Notes under the pieces: generated by a model
The model's input: only the letters and a program-made list of their open reading frames with translations
The model's database searches: none
Told to the model about the DNA's origin: nothing
Position numbers and translations under genes: made by a program
In this document: piece by piece, positions 1-8,444 of the stretch
Position numbering within the stretch: the stretch's first letter is position 1
Layout: every line of letters begins with the position of its first letter
From: Alcanivorax limicola
Lineage (GTDB): Bacteria; Pseudomonadota; Gammaproteobacteria; Pseudomonadales; Alcanivoracaceae
Reading direction: 5' to 3'
NCBI RefSeq assembly: GCF_019931215.1
Contig: NZ_JAIOUB010000002.1
Coordinates: forward strand, 848,702-912,701
Length of the DNA: 64,000 bases

Positions 1-2
1 AT

Positions 3-686
3 TATTCATCTATCTTCTCAACGTCCGGGTATACCGCTGGAGCTATTAATTACGCATTGGCTCATCAAATCTTCCTCATACAGTATGAAAAAGTACCGGT
101 AATACAGCCGCTTATCGATGCCATCATGAGGTTTGATGAGTCTTGTGTAACTGGATGCGGTAAGGCTGCAATAGCAGAAGTTCGAAAGCAGTATCGAGGC
201 GCCATCAGGAGCGGAGTGTATGAAGTGGGTGTGCGGGAGTACATTACTCCGCGCGGCCTGGAATTGATAGATAATGCGCTTGTCGAGCTTCTATCAAGAA
301 TTCAGGGGTCATATTTTGGAATGTTACAAGGTCGTTGGCCGCTACACCTTCTAACCCGGCGACCTTTGTCTTCAGCTGCATTTCAAAATGATATAGTTCG
401 TTGTCGTGTCACGGGAGATCAAACGGGAGAGTGGAAGTTTTCACCTGAAGGATTCTATAAACTAGATCAAGGTTGGTTTGAGCTGGAATTTAGCCTTCCT
501 GATGATGTGGCTAAGTTAGTTAATGAAAATTGGGGAGATAGAGAGCGCGTTGCGAATATAAAAAAAGAATATTTTTCGTATATAGACCTATCTGGAATAA
601 TAGATGGAATCCGACGCAGTGTTCGCCTAGAACTAGATCGGGACTGGATAGATCGTTACATCAAAAGAATTCGGCGTAGGGACTAA
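3..686 (+). CDS. C-terminal part of an Mrr-like restriction endonuclease-type protein (5' truncated by window edge)
   Basis: The frame is open to the first base of the window and ends at the TAA at 684-686, so the N-terminus lies outside. The first visible residues contain STSGYTAGAINYA followed by IFLIQY. This resembles the end of the Mrr-type PD-(D/E)xK nuclease fold, where an FTxxAxxYA helix is followed by a strand ending in LI. The catalytic D and ExK residues would be upstream and cannot be checked. The remaining 180 or so residues are charged and unrecognised. Base composition is AT-rich compared with the region after 4490, consistent with an island. It could also be a non-nuclease protein with a chance match. 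Confidence 0.5.
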   Translation, partial: YSSIFSTSGYTAGAINYALAHQIFLIQYEKVPVIQPLIDAIMRFDESCVTGCGKAAIAEVRKQYRGAIRSGVYEVGVREYITPRGLELIDNALVELLSRIQGSYFGMLQGRWPLHLLTRRPLSSAAFQNDIVRCRVTGDQTGEWKFSPEGFYKLDQGWFELEFSLPDDVAKLVNENWGDRERVANIKKEYFSYIDLSGIIDGIRRSVRLELDRDWIDRYIKRIRRRD

Positions 687-1454
687 AAAATGAAATCCCT
701 TGGCATGTAATTCCCGCTTTCGCGGACACCCACTCCCAACCGAGGAGATGTAGAAATACCGAAGTATAACAATCCAAGAAAGACTTCGGGTATGCGGAAA
801 ATTTCAAAGATCCGGGCTGCCGAAATAGGTTATGGGGGACGATTCAGGCATCTCGGTAGCGTCACCCTTAGGGCCTATGGAAGTGCCTCAAGATGAGGCC
901 TGGGGGTGGCTGCTGGAGCGGGGAAAGTTCATTCAATATGCCGCTATTCATGCCGATGATGTTTCTGTTGGGCAGGATAGGCAGAAAATCTATAGGCGCG
1001 GGTCTCGTATTTCCCACTAAAACTTTCCCTTTGGGGTATTAGCTACATGGCCCCAGTGACATATCCGAAGCGGCTTTCACGTCTGACGTCCAAGAGTGGC
1101 CAGTGCGTGGAGGCAGCATTCAGAGCGGCTAAAGCAATCTATTATCGAGAAGCGCAAGGCCTCTGTCGTTGCTCGCCGTGTGCGCCAGAGTGGCTGCCCT
1201 GCGGCGTCTGCCGGGGCGGGCTGATTAAGGAAAGAGCTGGAACTATAGATGTCAAGCATGGTCCGGCCGACAATGATGTCGCAGCCAGCGCGGTTTAACC
1301 GCTTAAGGACTGGCTTCCGAAAGTATCCTAGAGTTAATAAATCTGTCCGGAATGAAGTTGTAAATTTCTCATTGATGGATAATTTATGCGTGGATGTATG
1401 CTTAGGAAGATTATTTCATTGCCATATTGTGAAGGTGGTTTGATAGGAGTTTAA
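687..1454. other. Gene-poor spacer with decayed coding remnants
   Basis: No convincing intact gene is seen. The 745-832 part holds an IS3 OrfA remnant (separate entry). Short open frames at 832-1020 and 1047-1298 on the plus strand lack a clear ribosome binding site and resemble nothing I recognise. Around 1090-1220 the composition becomes GC-richer, as if a piece of different origin had been inserted, and all frames there are interrupted. This is probably mobile-element debris. Confidence 0.5.
745..832 (+). pseudogene. Remnant of an IS3-family transposase OrfA N-terminus
   Basis: From 753 the frame reads EIPKYNNPRKTSG. After a frameshift near 789-791 a second frame reads YAENFK. Together these mimic the N-terminus of IS3-family OrfA proteins, which often start with a YNNPRKT motif followed by YTxEFK. 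An ATG at 748 precedes the conserved residues but is followed at once by a stop, as if two bases had been gained. No OrfB remains are visible. It is a decayed IS scar; the family assignment rests on this short motif only. Confidence 0.45.
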
Positions 1455-1820
1455 ATGTCTCTAATCGATACAGCCAAAGATATCTACGAGCTTGCAAAAA
1501 AAACAGCAAGTATCGAGTTGCAAGAGAAATTATTGCGAATGCGGGAGGAGGCTTTATCCTTGCAGGAGGAGAATCTGTCACTCAGGCAGCGCATACTGAT
1601 ACTTGAAGGAAGGCTATCAAATAGAGAGGATCTATATTTCGATGGTTGTTTGTACTGGAGAATTCGGGATGACGATTCCCAGGAGGGGCCGTTCTGTCAG
1701 CGCTGCTTTGATGCCAATGATAGAGCTGTGAGGCTGCAGAACAGCTCATATAGCGGGAGTCAGGGAATGATGGCGCATTGGACGTGTAGCGTATGTAAGA
1801 GCGGCTATTCTCCTAAATGA
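1455..1820 (+). CDS. Coiled-coil protein with C-terminal zinc-ribbon-like cysteines
   Basis: A 121-residue protein with an AGGAG ribosome binding site six bases before the ATG. Residues about 1-55 are rich in Leu/Glu/Arg in a heptad-like pattern and should form a coiled coil. After that come CQRC (about residue 81) and CSVC (about residue 112), two CxxC pairs that can bind one zinc as a ribbon. There is no signal peptide or membrane segment. Proteins of this shape are common orphan cargo on genomic islands. I do not recognise a function. It stands alone between two gene-free gaps. Confidence 0.7.
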   Translation: MSLIDTAKDIYELAKKTASIELQEKLLRMREEALSLQEENLSLRQRILILEGRLSNREDLYFDGCLYWRIRDDDSQEGPFCQRCFDANDRAVRLQNSSYSGSQGMMAHWTCSVCKSGYSPK

Positions 1821-2168
1821 AAGAATTTCTAAATTAGTTGAAAGCGATCTGTGGATTTAACGCACGAAGGGCGAGTTAGTCTAGACCACGGCTGTGGTTG
1901 CGCATAGATACTTTTAAGTGGTCGTTCGCAACGATGTAGGGGATACTGCGCTCCTGATCAGGAAATGAAGATTAGAAGGTCTCTAAAAGGGAATTTATTG
2001 AATAGTGAGAAAATTTCACGGATGGGTTCTCGGAGATTATGTAGAAACATGGAAGAATTCTTAAGGTCCTGTTGGTCGGCTCCTATTCCTCTTCTGTTTT
2101 CTATGCAGTAATACTACAAATTCCTCCCAGAGCGGGTGTTTGAGAGTAACTGAAGAAGAAGGGTCAAG
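1821..2168. other. Gene-free spacer in the island
   Basis: AT-rich sequence with stops in all frames. I see no RNA gene, terminator or repeat here apart from the likely promoter region of the downstream gene. Confidence 0.4.
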
Positions 2169-2945
2169 ATGGATGAAGTTGTAGACGCATTGAGATCGCG
2201 AATTAAGTCTCCGTACTTTGGCTATGCCGTTTTTACTTTCTTTGCGTTCAACTGGCGAGAGATCTACATTTTTGTGATGTCCGATCTTGAGCCAGCCGCG
2301 AGGATAGCCGAGTTTGACGAGGCAACTAGTGCTTGGACTCTTGCGGTGATCCCGTTGGTAGTAGGAGTAGTGGTTGCAGCCGCTACTCCGTGGATTCGAT
2401 GGCTTTTCGCTTCAATTTCTCGGCGCCCTCTTGAGCTTTCGGAAGTGATGCAACTTCAGGCCGAAAATAAGAAGGCAATACTTAAGCTTCAACTGGAAGC
2501 GGCCCGAAAAGATGAATTTGCGCTCAAGGAAGAAGAGCTCATCGAACGCGCCAGTCGGGACGAGGAAGTGTCGAAGTTTAAGAATGAGGGTGCCAAGAAG
2601 AATCTTGAGATGGAAATCGAAAAACTTAGACAGAAGCGAGACTATATGAATGAATCGCTGAAGAGCACTTCAAATAGAAAGAAGGCTTTGTCAGAGCCAG
2701 CCAAAGAGCTGCTAAAAGCTGCTGCTTCTGACGATAGGGGGCGGCTGCTGATAACTCACGCCCTGAATGCTAGGACCATACATGTGGGCAAAAGACAGTT
2801 TGGAATAGATGGAGCAAAAGACTTCGCAAAGTATGAGTCTGCGCTAGGTCAGCTAATTGAACTTGGTTACGTAAAGATAGTTGGAAATAAAGGCCAAATT
2901 TATGAATTGACATACGATGGATGGGAGGTAGGAGGTGCGCTGTAG
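2169..2945 (+). CDS. Two-TM membrane protein with long coiled coil and C-terminal winged-helix-like domain
   Basis: A 258-residue protein preceded by GAAGAAGGGTC. Residues 1-12 are a short cytosolic lead (RSRIKSPYFGYAVF), followed by a hydrophobic segment at about 15-37 and a second at about 56-78. Residues about 90-170 are a highly charged Lys/Glu coiled coil. The last 80 residues (LSEPAKELLKAAAS through LTYDGWEV) have the helix-helix-strand pattern of a winged-helix domain. The N-terminal motif recurs, from memory, in uncharacterised island proteins. A signal or damage sensor anchored in the inner membrane is possible, but no function is established. Confidence 0.7.
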   Translation: MDEVVDALRSRIKSPYFGYAVFTFFAFNWREIYIFVMSDLEPAARIAEFDEATSAWTLAVIPLVVGVVVAAATPWIRWLFASISRRPLELSEVMQLQAENKKAILKLQLEAARKDEFALKEEELIERASRDEEVSKFKNEGAKKNLEMEIEKLRQKRDYMNESLKSTSNRKKALSEPAKELLKAAASDDRGRLLITHALNARTIHVGKRQFGIDGAKDFAKYESALGQLIELGYVKIVGNKGQIYELTYDGWEVGGAL

Positions 2946-3197
2946 CCTGAATTTCTTCTCAAGGCGCAGGCGGATATTTTGTAAGAGGCAATAAGCGTGC
3001 CACCTTTACGGAATTAAGAGCCGATATGCTAGGGTGGGGAGGGGCATATCATCCTTTAAAGTATAATTGATTGGCGCCGTGATTTTCATAGCGCTGGAAT
3101 ACTTTGCAGGCGGTCAGTATTGATTTAGGAAGTGGATCTGTTATGTCGCTGATGAGTCGGCCTATAATTATATTTTTATTATTTCGGTGTTAAGAGT

Positions 3198-4064
3198 ATG
3201 TTTGGAGAAATTGATTCACTTATTTCCATTATTGAGCGGTTGCGGAAGTTTTTAGGCGGGCGCAGCAGAAGCTCTCTGGGTGAGATGGTATCTACGCGAA
3301 TTGTAAATGTCTGTGAGGCTCACGGAATACATCGGAACCAAATTCCTAGAGTCTTTGGCTTGGGCCTATCGGTATATGATGTAGCGTCTGATGCTCGATT
3401 TCTACGCAAAGTGGATGAAGATCTAATTGTAGCTATTGCGGCTAAAATCGGCGTGAAGAGAGATTGGTTGGAAGGGGCGTCGAGCAAGATATACCCGACA
3501 TATGCTTTCTATAAGCAGCCTGAGCTATTTCGCAGCTTTTTGCTAGATAAGCTAGAAGGTGCCGAGGATATATCTGGTGTCCTTCTATTTCCTGAAGAGG
3601 GAGGGCGACTCTACGGTGCTTTGCTATTGCTCCAGGAGACCGCGGGTTACCTGGATGGCCAACCTTTTTATAAGTATCATCTTTGCGATAACTGGAGTCA
3701 CGAGTACTGGAAAGCAAGAGCATACTTGACTGCCTGCATTGCGATATGCTGGAAAAATGGTGTGTATGTCCAGGGAAGGTTTGTCCCGGGCAAGATGATT
3801 GAAGATCTTGAAGATGCAGAGGGTATTATTAAGTTTGGCGAAGACGGAATTTATAGTATTCGAGGGCGGCGCTGGCATTGTGAAGATATGGTCTCTTCTC
3901 CGGAGGTTTTCCTTAGTGCAGTGGGCCCTGAAAACGAGAATTATGGAGTCATAGAGGCGCTAAAATATTGGATTGAGCTTCATGATAAGGGATTTATGGA
4001 TGATGGGTTTAATGATTCGGCTGCCAGGAGTAGGTTTGTTGACAGGTTGAATCAGATCATCTAG
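3198..4064 (+). CDS. Protein with N-terminal helix-turn-helix-like domain, unknown function
   Basis: A 288-residue soluble protein. Residues about 30-95 (VCEAHGIHRNQIPRVFGLG through IAAKIGVKRDWLEGA) look like a diverged XRE-type helix-turn-helix, with the recognition helix around HRNQIPRVF and a final 'GVKRDWLEG' helix. The remaining 190 residues mix hydrophobic strands with Trp and Tyr and could be a ligand-binding or effector domain. There is no membrane segment. It is AT-rich, like its neighbours, and not in an operon. I do not recognise a named family. Confidence 0.65.
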   Translation: MFGEIDSLISIIERLRKFLGGRSRSSLGEMVSTRIVNVCEAHGIHRNQIPRVFGLGLSVYDVASDARFLRKVDEDLIVAIAAKIGVKRDWLEGASSKIYPTYAFYKQPELFRSFLLDKLEGAEDISGVLLFPEEGGRLYGALLLLQETAGYLDGQPFYKYHLCDNWSHEYWKARAYLTACIAICWKNGVYVQGRFVPGKMIEDLEDAEGIIKFGEDGIYSIRGRRWHCEDMVSSPEVFLSAVGPENENYGVIEALKYWIELHDKGFMDDGFNDSAARSRFVDRLNQII

Positions 4065-4190
4065 CTCAGAAATTACCGAATCCAGAAGTGCCTGATTCGC
4101 CTTCGGCTCGTACTTTAGGCTTCTCGGCGAGTCTATGGCTGGGCCTCTGGCGGGATATCGGAAATAATTATAGATTGCGAGGGTTCAATA

Positions 4191-4487
4191 GTGGCAGCAG
4201 GTAAGAATTTTGGCGTGCTATTTGTAATATTGTCAGTTCTCGGATTGGGTTCGATATTTGGTGTCGTATCGAAATCTATAAAAGCTGGGAAAAACGTGAA
4301 GTCTGTGAAGCATGTGGAGCGGCAGTACGATGCTGTCCAGCGAAATCAGGAGCTACGGCGAGTCGGAAGGCAAGATGAGGAGTCAATACAGCTGTCAGAG
4401 GGTCTTGGTGCAACTCAGGAGGCCAGCGAGGTGATTGGAAGGGCACATGGAGCATCGTCCAGTGATAGCCAGTCAGATAGAAAGTAA
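4191..4487 (+). CDS. Small single-pass membrane protein
   Basis: A 98-residue protein starting with GTG after GAGGG. Residues 5-27 form one hydrophobic helix (VLFVILSVLGLGSIFGVV). The rest is basic, then Gln/Glu/Ser-rich and probably disordered. It is the last gene with island-like AT-rich composition; the convergent gene that begins the GC-rich backbone ends three bases away. No function can be assigned. Confidence 0.55.
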   Translation: MAAGKNFGVLFVILSVLGLGSIFGVVSKSIKAGKNVKSVKHVERQYDAVQRNQELRRVGRQDEESIQLSEGLGATQEASEVIGRAHGASSSDSQSDRK

Positions 4488-4489
4488 CT

Positions 4490-4690
4490 CTACGCCTCGG
4501 GCTTTATTATCCACGCATAGGCTGTGAGAACCACTGGCACCCCCACGCCTATCCACCCCACAACATTCATCCACCCCTCCCCCAACAACGCCGCCACCAA
4601 CCCCACCAGGCTTGCCACCGCAATGCACACCGGCACCGCAAAAATCCCCCCCAGCGATTTACGCCGCACCGCCCGCCCTTCGCGCTTCAT
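4490..4690 (-). CDS. Small two-TM membrane protein of the iron-uptake operon
   Basis: A 66-residue protein with two hydrophobic helices at about 14-37 and 43-62 and a basic N-terminus (KREGRAVRRKS). Its ATG overlaps the stop of the upstream PepSY gene by four bases, so the two are translationally coupled. It is the last gene of the TonB receptor-PepSY operon. Small hydrophobic proteins often follow PepSY-type reductases; a partner role is inferred from position only. Confidence 0.7.
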   Translation of the reverse strand: MKREGRAVRRKSLGGIFAVPVCIAVASLVGLVAALLGEGWMNVVGWIGVGVPVVLTAYAWIIKPEA

Positions 4691-5802
4691 ACTTCACCCC
4701 CTCCCTGTTTCTCACGCTTGCGCCGCACCCCCCACAAATACACCCCCGTCCCCAGCACCACGATGGTGAACACATCCAGCACCGCCCACAGGATCTTCAA
4801 CGGCAGCCCGCCGTAATCGCCGAAGTGCAACGGCCCGGACAACGACAAGGCCTTGTTGTACCAGGGCATCTCGCGCATGTCGGCAAAGGTGCCGGTGCGG
4901 GCGTCCACCAGGGCCGGGGTGATGATGTGGGAGGTCAGGGGCGTATTGCCGTGCAGGAAGATGGCGTAGTGATAATCGGTGGACCAACTGCCGCCGGGGA
5001 AGGCCACAAACTGCAGTGTCATGTCCGGCGCGGCGGCTTCGGCCTGGGCGACGGCGGCGTCCAGGGACGCCATTTCCTGTGGGGTGGGCACGCGGGCGTC
5101 GTCATAGCCGGCGGTGAGGTCGGCCAGGGCGTGGGTGCGCCAGGTGTCGACGATGGGGGTTTTCAGGGTATTCACCACGCCGGTCAGGCCGACCACCAGC
5201 AGCCAGGCCACGGTCACGATGCCGAGCAGGTTGTGGTAATCCAGCCATTTCACGCGGGGGGAGCGCTGCGCGCGCACGGTGCCGAAATCCAGCTTGCGCA
5301 TAAAGGGCGCATACAGCACCACGCCGGAGATAATCGCGAGTATCAGCAGTACGCCCATGGCGCCCAGGAACAGCATGCCGGGCAGGCCCAGGAACATGTC
5401 GGTGTGCAACTCCAGAATAAAGTGCATCACGTCGAAGCCTTCGTCGCCGGGCACCAGATTGCCGCTGGTGCGATCAAAGGAGGCGAAGTGCATGTCCCGC
5501 GAGGCGGCGTCCGGGGTGGGGCCGCTGGTCACGTTCACCACCGGGCGGTCGGTGTCGAAGCTCATGAACAGGGGCGCATGGTCCGGGCGATTCACCAGGG
5601 CGGCATCCAGCATGGTGTCCAGCGACAGTAACGGGCCGTCGGGGTGGGCCGGTTGCCAGTCGTGGCTGTGCAGCAGCGCATCAATCTCGTCATGAAAGAT
5701 CAACGGCAGGCCGGTAATGCACAGCATCAACATGAACACGGTGCAGATCAGGCTGGTCCAGGTGTGGATGCCGGACCAGGCGCGCAGGGTGCTTCGTTTC
5801 AT
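4687..5802 (-). CDS. PepSY-associated transmembrane protein (putative ferri-siderophore reductase)
   Basis: A 371-residue protein with the PepSY-TM layout. A first membrane helix after a basic N-terminus (residues about 12-35, with HTWTSL) is followed by an external PepSY-like domain with the HDEIDALLH segment. A helix pair at about 140-165 and 190-215 (the latter in YHNLLGIVTVAWLLVVGLTG) and a final helix at about 335-360 complete it. Conserved histidines in helices 1 and 3 fit haem binding. Family members beside siderophore receptors are thought to reduce ferric siderophores in the periplasm. It follows the receptor gene by 11 bases and should be Fur-regulated with it. Confidence 0.85.
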   Translation of the reverse strand: MKRSTLRAWSGIHTWTSLICTVFMLMLCITGLPLIFHDEIDALLHSHDWQPAHPDGPLLSLDTMLDAALVNRPDHAPLFMSFDTDRPVVNVTSGPTPDAASRDMHFASFDRTSGNLVPGDEGFDVMHFILELHTDMFLGLPGMLFLGAMGVLLILAIISGVVLYAPFMRKLDFGTVRAQRSPRVKWLDYHNLLGIVTVAWLLVVGLTGVVNTLKTPIVDTWRTHALADLTAGYDDARVPTPQEMASLDAAVAQAEAAAPDMTLQFVAFPGGSWSTDYHYAIFLHGNTPLTSHIITPALVDARTGTFADMREMPWYNKALSLSGPLHFGDYGGLPLKILWAVLDVFTIVVLGTGVYLWGVRRKREKQGGGEV

Positions 5803-5813
5803 CGGTAAACGGC

Positions 5814-7991
5814 TCAGAAATCCAGTGTGGCAGACAGCAACCAGGTGCGTGGGGCGCCCACGGTGAGGTAGCCCGCATCGGGGAAGCCGCCGGCGGAGGC
5901 CCAGTAGTCTTCGCCGGTGACGTTTTCCAGGCGGCCGCGCAGGGTCAGCAGGGCGGCGTCGCCCACGGGCAGGGTGTAGCGGGCGCCCAGGTCGAGGCGG
6001 GTCCAGGCATCCAGTTGTTGCTGGTTGGCGGCGTCGGCGAACTGGGTGCTGGTGTGGATCACGCGGCCGTCCAGCGCCAGGTCCATGAACTGCGGCAGGC
6101 GGTATTCCATATTGAAGTTGGCCTGGGTGCGCGGTGAGCCGATGGCGGTGTTGCCGCTGACGTCGGCATCCAGATAGCTGACGCCGCCGAGCACGCTCAG
6201 GTCGGGGGTGAGCAGGCCGTAGGCCATCAGTTCCAGGCCGCCGTTTTCCTGATGATCCTGCACGGCGAACACATCATTACCGTCCAGCGCGGCGATGGGT
6301 TTGCGGCTGCGATAGAGCGACACGCTGCCGCCCAGGGTGTCGCGTTCGAACTTCAGGCCTATTTCGGTCTGTTTGGTGCGGTAGGGTGCCAGCGCTTCGC
6401 CAGCGTTGGCGACGGTGTCGCCGCCCGGTGTTGTGGCCGGGGCGCGTTGCCCCTTTTGCAGGCCTTCGATGTAGTTGGCGTAGGCGGACAGCGAGGGCGT
6501 GAGTTTATAGAGCACGCCCACGCTGGGGGTGATGGCGCTGTCGTCATAGCTGGCGCTGGCCAGGCGGGCACCGGTGTCGCTGGCGTAGCTGTCGTCGTTC
6601 AGTTGCTGATAGCGGGCGCCCAGCGTGATCAGCAGGCGTTCGTTCAGCAGTGACATCTGATCCACCAGCGCCAGGCTGTGCACGCGGGTCTTGATGGTGG
6701 TCAGGGGATTGTTCAGGTCGCCGCCGGTGGGAAAGGCGTTAGGCACGGGCGGCGGCACGTCTGCCGGGGCGTAGATATTGCCGGTGACACTGCCAGCGGC
6801 GGATAACGCGAAAGCGTTCTTCGATTGCAGCTCGAAGCTGGCAGCGGAGACGCTCACGCGGTGGCTAATGTCGCCGGTGTTGAAGCCCACGCGCAGGCCG
6901 GCTTCGCCGGTGAGCACGGTATCTTCGCGGGTGTTGTCGAAGCGCCTGGCGGTGTAATCCCCGTTGGCGGCGTTCACGGTGGGGTTGGCGAACACCCCGG
7001 CCTCTTCGCTGGTACGCGCGCCGAAGGCGGCCCAGCCGGTCACGTTGTCGCGGAAGTCATATTCAGTGCGCAGGGTGCCAAACAGATCCCGGGCATCGGA
7101 AAAGGTCCAGGACTGGCCAATGGAGGTGGTGGCGTCCGGTGTGCGGGGAATCGGCAGGGGGCCATCTATGGTGATATTGGGCTGCCCGCCGTCAATGCGG
7201 TGATCCTGAAAGCCCAGGTCGGCGGACACCCGCAGCGCTTCATCGCGGAAGTCCACGCCGATATGCGCCATGGACAGTTCGGAGGATTCCCCGTCGATGG
7301 CGCTGTCGCCATCGCGGCGGGCGGCGTTGATGCGGATGCCATAGCGGCCATCCTCAGAGCGCCGCGCCAGATCGGTGGCGGCATGGCCCTGCACCCCGGT
7401 TTGCGCACCCAGCGTGACCTGATTCATGTCCTCATTGGGCGCCCGCTTGGGCACCACATTCACCGCGCCGCCCAGGCCGCTGCCGCCGGGCGCGGCGCCT
7501 TTCAGGAAGGTGTTGGCGCCGCGTAGCACCTGCACGCGTTCAATGAATTCAGAGGCCAGATACTGGCGGGGCAACAACCCGTACAGGCCGTTGTAGGTCA
7601 TGTCATCCGAGAACACCGGCAGGCCACGCACCAGGTACACCTGCTGATAATTACCAAAGCCCCGCGCCACCCGCACGGCCGGATCATTGAGCAGCACCTC
7701 GCCCACGCTGGCGGCTTGCTGGTCCTTGATCAGCAGCTCGGTGTAGTCGATGAAGCTGAAGGGCGTATCCATCATCGCCTGGGTGCCGAGCAGGCCCACC
7801 TGGCCACCCTCCGCCACCTGCCCGCCCGCGTGGGGCCGGCTCAGCCCGCTGGCCGACGCATCGGCGCTGGATTGTACGGTGACGGTGTCCAGTTGCGTGC
7901 TGTCGTCGGCCTGCCCGGTGGCCTGTGCCTGGGCGGCGGCGCTGAGCAGGGCCAGCGTGAGGGCAGAGAGTGTGAAGAGGCGGTATGACAT
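5814..7991 (-). CDS. TonB-dependent siderophore receptor
   Basis: A 725-residue outer-membrane receptor. The signal peptide (residues 1-22) ends in AAAQAQA. The plug domain (about 60-190) has VARGFGNYQQVYLVRGLP, IERVQVLRGANTFLKG and GGAVNVVPKRAP, typical of siderophore receptors of the FhuA/FpvA class. A 22-strand-type barrel follows, with alternating aromatic strands and the expected terminal Phe (SATLDF). Length is normal. It imports a ferric siderophore with TonB energy; the ligand cannot be told. It is first in an operon with the PepSY gene and lies 59 bases downstream of a Fur-like site. Confidence 0.93.
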   Translation of the reverse strand: MSYRLFTLSALTLALLSAAAQAQATGQADDSTQLDTVTVQSSADASASGLSRPHAGGQVAEGGQVGLLGTQAMMDTPFSFIDYTELLIKDQQAASVGEVLLNDPAVRVARGFGNYQQVYLVRGLPVFSDDMTYNGLYGLLPRQYLASEFIERVQVLRGANTFLKGAAPGGSGLGGAVNVVPKRAPNEDMNQVTLGAQTGVQGHAATDLARRSEDGRYGIRINAARRDGDSAIDGESSELSMAHIGVDFRDEALRVSADLGFQDHRIDGGQPNITIDGPLPIPRTPDATTSIGQSWTFSDARDLFGTLRTEYDFRDNVTGWAAFGARTSEEAGVFANPTVNAANGDYTARRFDNTREDTVLTGEAGLRVGFNTGDISHRVSVSAASFELQSKNAFALSAAGSVTGNIYAPADVPPPVPNAFPTGGDLNNPLTTIKTRVHSLALVDQMSLLNERLLITLGARYQQLNDDSYASDTGARLASASYDDSAITPSVGVLYKLTPSLSAYANYIEGLQKGQRAPATTPGGDTVANAGEALAPYRTKQTEIGLKFERDTLGGSVSLYRSRKPIAALDGNDVFAVQDHQENGGLELMAYGLLTPDLSVLGGVSYLDADVSGNTAIGSPRTQANFNMEYRLPQFMDLALDGRVIHTSTQFADAANQQQLDAWTRLDLGARYTLPVGDAALLTLRGRLENVTGEDYWASAGGFPDAGYLTVGAPRTWLLSATLDF

Positions 7992-8050
7992 GGGCAGATC
8001 CCGGGCATATGTGGTGGATAGTGAATGGGCTGCACTATACCCGTAACAGG

Positions 8051-8072
8051 AATCACTTTCATTATCATTAGC
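8051..8072 (-). promoter_or_regulatory. Fur box upstream of the TonB receptor
   Basis: Read on the minus strand the site is TAATGATAATGAAAGTGATT, close to the Fur 19-mer built of GATAAT hexamers. It sits 60-80 bases upstream of the receptor start. A TATAGT at 8034-8039 (minus strand) is a plausible -10, so the site would overlap the -35 region. This implies iron-dependent repression of the receptor/PepSY operon. Confidence 0.7.
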
Positions 8073-8174
8073 GAAGGGCGAGGATGGGCTGCAATCGGTG
8101 CTCTATGCCGGGCTGTTGATGGTGCCTTTAACAGGTGCTATAAAAAGACCAATTATGTCGCGCCGGTGATCGCT

Positions 8175-8444
8175 ATGGACGTAAAGTTCTCCGAAGATGT
8201 CATTCCGCTGTCTGACCTGAAGATTAACCCCGGCAAGATCGTGGGCCGGTCTCAAGAGACGCATCGCCCGATCCTGCTGACCAGCCGGGGGCGTGGTGTT
8301 GCTGTGGTTCAGGGGCTTGAGGATTACGAGAAAACCGCAGAAGAGCTGCGGTTTGTGAAAGCGGTGGCGCGGGGGCTCATGGATGTGCGCGAGGGCGATA
8401 CCGTATCGTTGGAGGAAGTCAGGAAGACGCTGGGTATCAAGTAA
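8175..8444 (+). CDS. Type II antitoxin, Phd/YefM family
   Basis: An 89-residue protein. The ATG at 8175 is chosen because the frame upstream runs through the Fur region and has no family features. The N-terminal half (EDVIPLSDLKINPGKIVGR and LLTSRGRGVAVVQGLEDYE) is the Phd/YefM DNA-binding fold. The C-terminal tail (VREGDTVSLEEVRKTLG) would wrap the toxin. Its stop codon abuts the ATG of the ParE-like toxin. The pair should bind its own promoter and autoregulate. Confidence 0.88.
   Translation: MDVKFSEDVIPLSDLKINPGKIVGRSQETHRPILLTSRGRGVAVVQGLEDYEKTAEELRFVKAVARGLMDVREGDTVSLEEVRKTLGIK

Noticed and set aside
832..1020. 62-codon frame in the island spacer
   Set aside because: No ribosome binding site or family; it overlaps the end of the IS remnant.
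3142..3192. 16-codon hydrophobic frame MSLMSRPIIIFLLFRC, type I toxin-like
   Set aside because: Too short and without an antisense RNA signal or ribosome binding site; recorded only as a curiosity.
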